From Drosophila persimilis (Eukaryota > Arthropoda > Insecta > Diptera > Drosophilidae), in NCBI RefSeq assembly GCF_003286085.1, contig NW_020825329.1, forward strand, positions 744,001 through 808,000: 64,000 nucleotides of DNA, read 5' to 3'. Below, piece after piece: positions 1 through 12,100 of this stretch. Below the pieces are notes generated by a model. That model did no database searches. It was given only the letters and a program-made list of their open reading frames with translations, and was not told where the DNA came from. The position numbers and the translations under genes are program-made. The stretch's first letter is position 1; each line of letters starts with the position of its first letter.

Positions 1-740
1 TCTTACGGAAACTATTTTTTTTTTGAAAAAGCACTTGCATCGCTCCATAAAAATTTTTTCCAAAATTAAAATTATTTGCCGATTAATTTTTTGGCAAACT
101 CAAGGCGCTTTAAATTATTGCGCTGTGTTATTTGCACTATAGCTCTGGTAATATATGTTAAAAAATCAGTTTCCTTAAGACCTCTACGTATTGTCCGTTC
201 GCTGACATCAAAATTTCCTGTTTCCTTCAAGTCATTTTCAACCGATCGAGGAGTTTTCAAGACATCCTGCTTAAATTGCCGTAAACTAAAAGTGTCTACC
301 TTGACAGTTGTCTTTCGTGGTTTTCCACAACGTGTAGCGTTTTAAGCAGTGTTGGTTTTTTTAAATTTGTTTTTTTTATAGCAGTTTGTCTGACGTGAAA
401 TATACTATAATCTACTGATATTTTGCACTGAAATACCAGAGTTGAACTTCACTATTATTTCATTTTTAAGAGATTCACTGAAAAATTCACTGACAAAATA
501 CTTTTGTCCAGCCAAGATCAGATTACGAATTAGAATAAGAAGCATATTAACAAAACGCAAAATGCAACTACGAAGATATTTTGCAATATACTTTATGCAT
601 TCATGTAGTTAGCGGTAAATCAGATAAGAGAGCTGTAACACGTAGCAATTCGTCAAAATTCAACGCTAAACGTTGCGTAGAGCTTTGTCAAAATACTTAT
701 GCCGACGTGTGTATGTCTCTACAGGTACTGTATTAAGTGA
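1..740 (-). mobile_element. Tc1-like transposase relic with one terminal repeat
   Basis: Minus-strand reading 260-72 gives a helix-turn-helix N-terminal piece with SERTIRRGLKETDF and RNNLKRLEFAKKLIG, typical of Tc1-family transposases. The segment around 685-715 ends in gtcaaaatacttatgccgac, which resembles the end at 10450-10480 of another copy and looks like a Tc1 terminal inverted repeat. The frame is short and broken and no DDE catalytic core is present, so it is dead. The left end is cut by the window edge. Confidence 0.65.
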
Positions 741-3700
741 GAAGAGATAATTTTTTCCCAGGTCGTATAAATAATACCAATCTTCCATCGGATATTTGTT
801 TGGCAACATTCGATATTTTGGAACCTACATTACACCCGATTGTGAATGACGATTATTTTTTATAATTTTACTGTTACAGCCGTTGAGTTTAGTGAATTTG
901 CCGTTGCCATGCCAAGAGGCACATATGTATGTACATACGTACATAGGAAACCTGTCATGAAAAAAATATGGTACACTGGTTCCACCTCGTTTTAAATTGT
1001 GTACCTTGAATTTTTTTTTTTGCTATGAATTCCGTTGGCGAATAAATGAATAAATTAATAAATATTTAAAATTTTAATCAGCATCCTTTTGAAACCTGGA
1101 CAGATAATTGAAGCAAATAATATCCCCCTCCAAATTCTTCGACCTTGATGACACGTACTTTTTTTTAAACCATTGTAATTTTTCTGTGACTGTTGTATAA
1201 GTTGCTCTGGCAGTAATAGCAAACAACATAATTTTTATCAGTGATATTAATTTATAATCAAAAATACAAAATACAATCTTAATAAAAAAAAATTAAAAAA
1301 AAAATCAGATCCTAGCGAAGCGATCGAAAAATATACATACATGAAGTAATAAAATTCATAATAAAATTAGTGCAAAGTGGGTGGGTTCATTCAATTACAC
1401 TACTCAGCCCGACATTTCCGCTGTGAACTAAACCGACTTTTTATATTTTTTTATGGTTACATTTTAAGTTTTTTTTTCAATTTGTCAAAAAAAACTTTGG
1501 TTTAGTAATAGCGAAAAAAAAGTTAAATTGTATTGAGTAGTGATGTTGCTAAACAGTAATCATATTCTGGTTGAAGACTAATATTATTTTAGGATCTGAA
1601 AGCAGACTTCTCTAAATTTTTGCGATAAGTGGATTGAAACTAAAAAAATGCATAGAAAACCCATAAACCAAAAACAATGGTTTTATATTATTTTATAATC
1701 AGATTGGTATAAATTTTAGACTTGACAAGTCAGTCATATTAAGATAAAATCTACAAAAATCTACCAAAAATTGTAAACATACGACATATTAAAGGATATG
1801 GTCTGCTGTTTTGCGAAAACAACATAATAAACATGCCAAAAACTCTTCCCCTTTATCTTTTTAAAAAGCAATTTATATCCGTTTATTGTAAAGACTAATT
1901 TTTTTTTAGCTTATGTTTACTTTGCTCTATAAATATAAATATATTAAAAGTAAACAAAAACTATTGATAAGGTCCATAATGTATTCTTAATCGAATAGAT
2001 GAATGTATTTCGGAATTCGAAAATTGAAGTAATATAACCTAATATATTAGTAGATTTGCCGTTTCACCCACTGTGGGCTTAGTGGTTATGCACTTGCATT
2101 AAAATGTGTAAAAACTTACTAAATGCATCGTAACATACCTACAAGTATGTAGTGTTTATAAGTGTCATAAACGAAAAATATTTCCTTAATCAAACTTTTA
2201 ATATTTGTTGATAAACTTTTTTAATTTAAAAAAAATTATGCACACATAATTCTTTCCATGACATTTGACTATCTTCAAAATGTTTTCGCGTTACGGAAAG
2301 AATATACAATTAAATGGCACTATTACAAAAATTTCATGGTCAGATTTGAAAGGTTCTCATTCGTTTCAATTGATTGCCCGCAACAATGTCATTTATGTAC
2401 ATTGTATGTACATATGTATGTATACATACATATATGTATATGTAAGGGCGGGAAATGCATTTGCTCGCTTGTCGGCAGTAAAGTAGATGTGTAAATATAG
2501 GATTATTTAGCATTTTCATTTATACTTTCAAGCCCTTTTTTAATTGAAAATTTGTTGTCCTCTATATTTTATGTCCCGCTGATGACATTCTTCTTGTGGC
2601 CCTTACATTTTATGCCATTGTTGTCATTTTCAAGTTTTTATTGTTATACGATGCGGCAGCATAACAAACTTCCAGAAGGGTGGCGGGACCGGGTACGGTC
2701 GCTACAATCACCCGCGGGCGGTAACGTGTGCCAGAAGGGACGAGGCATGCCTTTCCAGAATTGAATTGAACTAGCGACAAAAAGATGTCATTATTATGTG
2801 GTTGTGCAACATGTTTTTATTCATTAGGTACTCTCTGCCAGATATTCCATCCCATCGCATCTGATCCCGTTCAATGGGTTGGCTCATATGATATTAAGAA
2901 TATCTTCCCCCGGCTATTTGTAATCGTCTGTTGCGCAACCCTTAAACACGGTACGATTGCTCTGTGAACTATCAATTTCAATTTGAAATAAGGGTAGAAC
3001 ACATTAAACGATGAGAAGTATTAGCGTTGTCCCATAGCGACTACTATTGTGACATCATTAGGTGCATTGGACGTACTACAAAGTACGACAAATAAAAAAC
3101 AACAAAAATCTCCGCATAGTATTGCACATACATTTGCATAAATCAAGAGCTCTTTACATATGTATGTATGTGTGTATTTATGCATATCTGTATCCGTATG
3201 TATGTATACATATTTTGTGCACTAGGAGATAAGGTCGATGTTCGTTCATGAGACGAGGGAAAGTATTTTCGATCTCATCAAATTACCAATGATCTAATCT
3301 CCGATGTGCCTACTTAGGTTTGGCATATCATTACTGGGAGATCTAGAGAGCCATGCGCCGACAGCGATTGCAAACGTGACAAACCACCCGGTTTAAAATT
3401 TGAGTTTGAGTGTTGTACCAACCTAGGACGACGGGGGTTGTTTCTAGCCAAAGCCAACCCAACACTGCACTGCAGGTCATGAACGACGTTCTTTTAACCA
3501 CGCCGCGCAGAGGGCGGTCCTCTTTATATCCTTGAAAAGGAAAACGCCCCTCTTCATGTTTTACTAATAGTTCAGCAATTAGTCGTTTATACAACATTGA
3601 AACTGAAGTTAGTCGAAATATAATTGTACTTTGGTTTTTAAATTTAAATTTAAAGTTACCCATTTCACGAGCATTTGTACATATTAACGCCCTATGTCAA

Positions 3701-4720
3701 AACAGGTAAAAAGGTAAAAATTACACTTCGGTAGGTGAGCTAGCTCTCATAATATCAAATATATGTACGGTATATATGTCATGTGTCATGACTAAATACC
3801 GACTTGGCTGGGCTTAAAATATGTATTTATTAAATGTGGCCGAAGACCCTTTCTTTCCAATCCTGTCTGCATGCCTAATCTTAGTACTACATAAATGCAT
3901 GTATGTATGTACATATGTATAGCTATACTTCAAGGATTATTTAAAGATTCATTTCATATTTGAAAATTAAGAATACAAATAATAATATTCACTCGAATTC
4001 ATAATAATACAGAGCGAAATAAAATGCACAGATTACTGTACCCAGACCCAGTCCTAGTCGTAACCGCATATCACCCCTGCAGCTTTCCTTTCTCCTAGCT
4101 GCTTGGAATTTTATTGTGTTATTCAATTATTAGTACGCAGCCTTTGTAAACGTTCATAAAACCGTGTAATCCATTGGACCTCTTAAGTGCATGCCTTTTA
4201 TTTACGCCGCTGGTACCCAGATCAGCAGCCCGTGCTCGATTTCAACCCACCACGAATCCTATAGAAAACAAGCAAACAACGAGGGAAATTTGGCAGAATG
4301 GATGGATCAATGCCATATTATAGCATGTATACAAATAAAATCGCATCATGTGCAATTATTATTTCATAATTTGTTTGAATTTCGTCTTTGAGGTCGAGGG
4401 TGAGAAAGTCAATAGCTCGCGGTTGGGTTACCCGTACCGAACGAGAGAGTGTAAGGGTGTACAAGCAGTATAGCCAACCCACAACGATAGTACTTACATA
4501 TATCAATAGTAAATTATTGTTCTCACATTTTGTTCATATGTATGTACAGTGTACACTCATACAAACATATGTACAACATCCGATATTGAGTCATCGGTTA
4601 ATATACATGTAAATTTACATGCGCATTAATAGTATGTATAATGTATGTATCTACATATGTATGTATGTTGCATGCATATGATATTGCTAAGATCAAGCTG
4701 CCCATTAAACATTCGATTTT
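741..4720. other. AT-rich pan intron DNA without recognised genes
   Basis: I see no convincing coding exon here. The sequence is AT-rich with several acatatgtatg-type microsatellites (for example 2397-2440, 3160-3210, 3895-3925). One short GC-rich island at 2640-2765 stands out. A 106-codon minus-strand ORF at 3343-3663 has no recognised domain and low-complexity ends. Confidence 0.6.
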
Positions 4721-5832
4721 TATACCCGATACTCAAAATGAGTATTGGGGTATATTAGATTTGTGGTAAAAGTGTATGTGTGTAACGTCCAGAAGGAATC
4801 GTTTCCGACCCCATAAAGTATATATATTCTTGATCAGCATCAATAGCCGAGTCGATTGAGCCATGTCTGTCTGTCCGTCTGTCCGTCTGTCCGTCCGTCC
4901 GTCTGTCCGTCTGTCCGTCCCCTTCAGCGCCTAATGCTCAAAGACTATAAGAGCTAGAGCAACGATGTTTTGGATCCAGACTTCTGTGATATGTCACTGC
5001 TACAAAAATATTTCAAAACTTTGCCCCGCCCACTTCCGCCCCCACAAAGGGCGAAAATCTGTGGCATCCACAATTTTAAAGATACGAGAAAACCAAAAAC
5101 GCAGAATCGTAGAGAATGACGATATCTTTTAGACTGCGGAATCTGAATTGGATCGTATTATTATTATAGCCAGCATCAAGAAAACAATTTCATTTTTTCT
5201 CGCCCTGTCTCTCTCTAACACACGTAGCATAGGCGGCTTTGCTTAGAGTAAAACATTAGCGCCTAGATCTCAGAGACTATAAAAGCTAGTGCAACCAAAT
5301 TTGGTATCCACACTCCTAATATATCGGACCGAGACGAGTTTGTTTCAAAATTTCGCCACACCCCCTTCCGCCCCCGCAAAGGATGCAGATCATAAATCTC
5401 AGAGACTATTAAGGCTAGAGTAACCAAATTTGGTATCCGCACTCCTGTTAGATCTCACTATAAAACGTATATCTCAAAATTTCGCCCCACCCCCTTCCGC
5501 CCACACAAAGGACGAAAATCTGTTGCATCCACAATATTGCAGATTTGAGAAAACTAAAAACGCAGAATCATAGATAACGACCATATCTATCAGATTGCTG
5601 AATCTGGATCAGATCAGATAATTTTTGTAGCCAAAAGGAACAAATCAATTTGCATTGGCTACGCAGCGCCCGACGTCACGCTCAGACTGATTTTCTGTCT
5701 CTCTCGCACGCACTCTTTGTCGTGTCGTTTAATATTAGCGGCGTCTGCCGGAGGAAAGCCATACTGACTTAGTATCGGGTATAACTGTAGAGTTGCGGTG
5801 TCCGCAGCAACTCACAACGTTCCCCCTCGTTA
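4721..5832 (+). mobile_element. DINE-1/INE-1 Helentron-type element, near full length
   Basis: It starts with atacccgatactcaaaatga, carries the GTCT/GTCC pyrimidine-rich microsatellite near 4865-4920 and the internal phrases ccgcccccacaaaggg and gatacgagaaaac, and ends cgtagagt...ccccctcgtt after the inverted motif agtatcgggtata. This layout (subterminal inverted repeats, internal microsatellite, no ORF) is that of the non-autonomous DINE-1 family. Length is about 1.1 kb, the same as the copy at 28261-29371. It sits in the pan intron beyond exon 4. Confidence 0.85.
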
Positions 5833-6015
5833 ATTTTCTGTTGCTGCCGGACTGATGATTTTACTATACGTTGGCAGAACTTAAACTTGAATTCAATGTG
5901 AATCAAGTTATTTAAACGATAAGGAAATAAATCATAAAACAAGATCTGAACGCTATGAACAATATGACATATTTTTGCTTCTCTATGATCTAAACATGAA
6001 CAAAAAAACACAAAC

Positions 6016-6560
6016 GGTGGCGCCGAAAAAAATAGCACCACTAGGTACGAACGACTTTATTCTTTCAAAACATGACCACTGTCCAACATTTGCTGCACTT
6101 TACTGCAATAACGGTTCTTATTACTTTAGGCAATTTTGCGAAGAAGATCGAAATGGAGCACCAACAAAAACAGCACTAGTAACGGTTTTATGTGAAGGTT
6201 CATAATTTTCTGCGCTTTTTGATATTTTCAGTTCTTGATTGAATTAATAATCGGTGGCCCACGTCGATTGTTACAAGAAAGTTAAAAAATGTAAGTAGTT
6301 ATGTGTCTTGAAAAGTAGGTCAGTAGGCAGGACCTATGCTAAGGTGGTTTAAATTGTCGGTTCTTAAAAGTATGCGTTAAAAGTATGTTTCCAAGAAGAA
6401 ACACGTGGAAGAACGGTTTTGATATCAGTACTGAGGGATACGATAAAGTTTACGTTAAAGTTTATATATTAGTCTTAAAAACGTTCATTAGAAGCATTGC
6501 TTAAAAAAAAACCTTCAATAGAGACACATTAGCCCCCTGGTGCTATTTTTTTCGGCGCAG
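6016..6560 (+). mobile_element. Internally deleted Tc1-like element (TIR family A)
   Basis: Inverted ends are ggcgccgaaaaaaatagcacc at the left and its near complement ggtgctatttttttcggcgc at 6539-6557. The same ends flank 25411-26226. The interior of about 0.5 kb holds no intact transposase, only a 76-codon chance or remnant frame. It is a MITE-like derivative. Confidence 0.65.
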
Positions 6561-6669
6561 CTATATGTATCGCTAATGGTAGTGCGTAACCAAAAATATA
6601 TTTAAGAAGACAGCATTTTAACAAAATCGGTGTCTTCGCGATAGTTTTGAAGGAATGTTTTAGCTAAAT

Positions 6670-7020
6670 GAGTATAGCTGTGTTAATATACATAAGGTTG
6701 TCGCATCTCAAAACTTTCAAAACGATTTAGGTGACACTTCCAACACCCTTGAAATCTACTATTCATTGGAATGGTATGACGAACTTGATTTAAAACCCAT
6801 TTTAGTTGTTCTACGTGTTTTTTGAGGTTTAATATTTATCTTTTGATCAATAATTACTGAACTATTTGCCAAAACTCCGATCGGTTGATGGATTTGCAGT
6901 TTCTAAACTGCATTTCACAATCCCCCATATGATTTCGATGAGAAAAAGATCCAGTGACTGAGCTAGGCAATGCAAAACGTCAATCTTTTCGGAGTCAGCC
7001 CAATCGCATCGGACATTATT
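6670..7020 (-). mobile_element. Tc1-like transposase C-terminal relic
   Basis: The minus strand reads IDVLHCLAQSLDLFLIEIIW, matching the Tc1 motif WPxQSPDLNPIENLWG with several substitutions, followed by stops. It adjoins pan exon 4. It is broken and has lost the third catalytic acidic residue context. Confidence 0.6.
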
Positions 7021-7167
7021 GAGTGTTTCTAATGATCTGAAACACTTCTGAGAGATATTTTTTAGCTGGAATATGAATAGAATGTATTTTCATTTTTGTC
7101 CAATACGCCAACGGTGGAGTAGGAACTAGTAGTTCAGATAACCTCGGGCTCATCAGGTATGTCTTAC

Positions 7168-7279
7168 CCATAGCCTTGGGATCCAATTGATATGGAGGAA
7201 TACCACAATGCGCAGGAGGTGGTGTTGTCAGAGGGTCAGCATTATGGCAGAAAAACGGAGGGAGTCCCATTTTGTTGGC
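7168..7279 (-). CDS. pan: pan coding exon 4
   Basis: The acceptor is TATTTTCAG at 7280-7281 and the donor GTAAGAC begins at 7167. It encodes [20 protein letters not shown] and continues to LDPKAMG, ending in phase 1. An open frame continues past the donor to 7016 but is intronic. The next exons (LTRPALYPF onward and the HMG box) are not found to the left and must lie outside the window. Confidence 0.95.
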
Positions 7280-9049
7280 CTGAAAATATAAGATAGAATA
7301 TAATATTTGATTAACTAACTAACAAATTTAAAGATTAAATAAATAATGTACTTATTGCTTCACATCACATTGTATATACAAAAAATATATAAATTTTTGT
7401 AAAATTTGTTAACTTTATAGGAGATCATGGATACCGAAAACAAGTAACTAATTCTCTGAAATCTAATTATGTACATATACCGTTCATAACGAAATTAAGC
7501 ATCATGGAAAGATTGGGCAGTGCGCTTACTGATTGGGTTATTGGCTGTAAAATTCCATTGATCTGCAGCAGATTGAAGCTTTAGAAAAATATATATATAT
7601 TTTTTTTAATTATTTAAGATCTGCAAAATTTTGAGCACAGACTATAGGGTATGCATACATATGTACACATATACATACTATACATCTATATATGCATATA
7701 TATATATATATGTATATATATATACATATACATATAGTCCATATTCTGCATATGCATAACCATATGCTTGCTAAATAAACACATATGTATGTATACATTT
7801 CTGAATGACTGTAAATCTGTATGTCAATGTCTCTGGACTTTTATATCTACTTACTAAAATATATGTACATAGTATGTTCGTATGTAAGATTTGTACGTAT
7901 GTATATTTTCAATTTATCACTGATGTCGTCGTACTTGTTGTGGCTTGATGAATAAAACAGAAACAGAAAAAAACCAACACACAAACAGTAATAATAACAA
8001 GCGGCAATGGCTACAACGGCAACGAGTCAGCGAAACTGAAAATATGCCTTTGATGTAGCCGCCGCTAAACGAATATAAAACGCGCCGCCAACGCTGCTTT
8101 TCCGCTGCATACATATATGTATATACCGGTTGCTGCCGACACGACACCACCTCCGATACCACCCCTTTCGGCTTAGAAGATGTCGCCGGTTTGACGGTAT
8201 GCGAGTATGTTCAGTTTTATTCAACCTCAGCTCATATTCACCAGATATGTATGTACATATACATATGTACATATGTTCTGTATGTTAGGTTTTTTATACT
8301 TTTTAATACTGAATATTTCCGATTTTTGCAACTCAAATAATTTATAATTGTGGAATAATCTGCGAAAGGTAAGATAGTAAATAATATTCTAAAATCCTAG
8401 GTATCTCTGAATGAAGATTTTCAGCATAGTATTGTTTATTTTAGAAAAATGCTACCCTTGGGGTATTAAAAAAGTTGCGTGCTGTTTAAAAAGCATTACG
8501 GCATGTTCAAAATGTGCCTTGTTTGTTCGTTGAAAGACGGGGACGACCCCTAGTGTGCACAACAAGATGAAAGGGCTCAGGGCGATCAATACATGGTAAC
8601 GATATGTCAATACATACATACATATGTATGTATGTCTTTCGACCGATCGTTCCTATGACTGTTCCGTGCATGACATTGAGATCATATTCTTAAAGTTGAA
8701 AATGATGTGAGGTATCCGTATAGTACAATATGAAAGCTTTACCGATTTTGCACAAAGATTATCAGGATGTTTTTTAGATGGCAAATATCGAAACTTGATG
8801 CCATTGTCTGAAATAAAAATCGTGAACTGATTTTGGGGTTGCATTCGGTTTCGTTTCGTAAAAACTCGCTAATGCTCGTCAATTTGGGGGGGTGTTTTTT
8901 TTTTTATTGTACTTAGTTGTTTCAATCGACTGGGCTGGGCTTTTAGATTGCTTCCAACGTTTGAAACTGCCACGAGTGCTCGCAAGAATGGGGCTTTATG
9001 TATGTATGTGCTTGACATCCGTGCGTGCGTAGGAGAGAACGAGAGAGAG

Positions 9050-9123
<74 letters not shown>

Positions 9124-12100
9124 AAGCAAAAAGAACCCATGGGTAGGTATGATGGAAAAGCATGGAAATCCGAGAAAGGACAACGCCGCGCTGACATTAG
9201 TCGACAGAGTCTACCGACAATGGGGGTGGAGCAAAAAAGTTGTGTGTGTGTGTGTGTGTGCGGTGGTGGTACTTTGAGAAAATATTTCCGTACAGGCCGT
9301 TGATTAAAGAAATTAAATTCTTAGAGACACGACAAATTCAAAAAGTAATAATAAGATTAAAAAATATATATGAATCACAACATTAAATACAATTCTTCTC
9401 ATTATCATTATCAACAAATTTTCCAAGCCATCATTATTCTATATAAAATTCATCTTATGTATGTATATTAATTGGACAATATTAGTTGCAAAATTACGAT
9501 AGTTTTTTTCTTGTAAATGAAAATTCTCAGCAATGGTTTTCACTCCACCTCTTAAAAGCCATTAATATCAATTAGTTGAAATGGTAACTATGTATATAAA
9601 TTCATTTCAGAATGGACGTACAAACAAGAATTCATAACGGCTCAAGTCTGAGCATCTTGGATTTTGTACGAGATCGCTTTAAATAAGTTCAACAGCTATT
9701 TCGGGAAACGCTCTACATATGTACATACATATGGAAATACACAAGTCGATCTTTGTAAGGATTTTGACGAAACGAAAATGAATACTTAGATATATATGTA
9801 GGTTTGAGTTTTAAACGGCTTTGTAAAGAATTTTTCTTCATTTTTCCATTTTTACATACATATAACTTACAAATAAGCACAACTTTGGCTTGTAGAGATG
9901 TTCTCTTGCGAAGGACAGTCTTTGCCTTTCATATACATATATGCCAAGTACTTAGCTTTAACTGCCTTAAAATCTCCTTCCTTTAAACGTCTTTGGACAG
10001 TGCGCTCACTGATAGGTTCTTGGCCGTAAAATTCCATTGATCTGCAGCAGATGGCAGCTTCAGCAAAATATATGTATTTGTTAAATTCCCGTAGAAGGAT
10101 ACGGCCTGGAGTAGGCGTTACGTTACTATGCTTTTAAAACTTGTTAATTAAACTTTTTGGAATGTCTGGTAACGAAACTCAAATCTGACGTTTGACCCAT
10201 GGTTTAAAACACACGCTTTAATCAATTCTATTTTTTTTACCTAAATAAAAATGTTGTTCGGTTTTAACGTGCGCAAAAGTGCAAACACATTCACACAAAG
10301 ATTCCGTCAAATTATGCAAAAGGTAAACAATATACAATTTGACATGCATAGAGCTAAAAATAGATTATTTCTTTCATTCATTTTCGCACCGTTATTTAAC
10401 GATGCACAGCTGCATAAGCTGCATAGGCTAGGATCAATAGTCAGAAAAAGGTTTCGTCAAAATACTTATACCGACTAGTGTATGTTTTATATACATCTAA
10501 TAGCTTACTGTATTGCTAATTATCTGATAAACTAAATGATCATAAATTTGTAAATGCAACAAAATTTAACTTTATTTTCCGCTGTGATCAAAACCGACTT
10601 TTTTGATACATTTGACGCTTTGAAATTGCTACAAAAATTATTATTTTTGTCTAGGTTTAATTATTTGTATACCCGTAAATGAAAATGGGTGTGTGTAACG
10701 TCCAGAAGGAAGTGTGTCCGTCCGTCCGCCCGTCCCTATGAGCGCCTAGTGCTCAGAGACTATAAGAGCTAGAGCAACGACATTTTATATCCGGACTTCT
10801 GTGATATGTCACTGCTTCCGCCCCCACAAAAGGCGAAAATCTATGGCATCCACAAATTCAAAGATACAAGAAAACTGAAAACGCAGAATCGTAGAGGATG
10901 ACCATATCTTCTAGAGTGTAAAATCTCAACCAGATCGTATAATTATTATAGCCAGAATCAAGAAAACAATTTCATTCTTTCTCGCTCTGTCTCTCTCTCT
11001 AACACACAGGTTTCATGGTCTTTTTTGCCAATTGCAAAATTGCAATTGAGTTCAAGGATCTCAGAACCTATAAGAGCCAGCGCAACGAAATTTGGTATCC
11101 ACACTCCTGTGATATCGGACCTTGACGAGTTTGTTTCAAAATTCCTTCCGCCCCCGCAAAGGACGAAAATCTGCGATATCCACAAATTTCAGAGTTTATT
11201 AAGGCTAGAGTAACCAAATTTGGTATCTGCACTCTTGTTAGATCTCACTATAAAACGTATATCTCAAAATTTCGCCCCACTACCTCTGAAAAAATCACAA
11301 CGGGCCGAAACCGGCCTATGTGTGCTGGGCTCCGAGCAAGCTTGGCGGCCGTCTCTACCTACCTCTGAAAAAACAGTAAAAATAATACAGTAAAATACAA
11401 ACTAAACCTAGGGAAAACAAATTATTTAAAAAGTTCTAGAAATCTAGAAAACCTGTGGAAGTTTCGGAGAATTGTAGCACAAATATATGTCTTTGTTAAT
11501 TACAATGATTTTCATTCGGGATCTAAGATAGGTTTGTATAAGGATACACAAGCAATTCTCTTGTCACTCTCCGCTTATAATTAGCAAAAAACTGAAATAA
11601 AATTCGAATTTTTCCGAACAAATAAAGAGCTTGAATGAGAACCCTAAAAAACAGAGGAGGCAATGGAGCTTAGATCTTCTTGAGGATATGTATACAAGTA
11701 TTCACTTCTTTCTCCCTTATTTACAGGAAAATTTCACTTCTGTGGTCATCCACGCACCTAATGGAAATAGTTCAAGTGCCAGCACCGCTTTAAAATTTTA
11801 ATAATGTCAAAATAAAGCGATTATTTTGTAACTTTAATTTAACTATCATTTGATTTAAAACTCAAAATAAAATAAAATTATTATTCAAACTAGATGTTAA
11901 GTTTTTAGCTCGAGAAGGATAAATCAGAAATTCAATAAACATTCCAAGGCGGTGTATTTAAGGGGGTTTAGGACTCCCATCTTACTCTAGTAGACTACTA
12001 TTAGTAGGTTTACTAATCCTTAGTTAACCGTAGAAAAATGCTTGGTGTGATATTTATGCACAACTTGATCAGGGGTGACATAGACAGCCCTGATCTGTTG

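Noticed and set aside
3343-3663. 106-codon minus-strand ORF
   Set aside because: No motif, no start context, no splice structure and AT-rich ends; it is probably chance or an unreadable element remnant.
1-7167. pan HMG-box exons
   Set aside because: I looked for the conserved HMG-box and C-clamp coding segments on the minus strand and found none; they must lie left of the window.
8869-9303. Four overlapping ORFs on both strands
   Set aside because: They consist mainly of translated (GA)n and (TG)n repeats.
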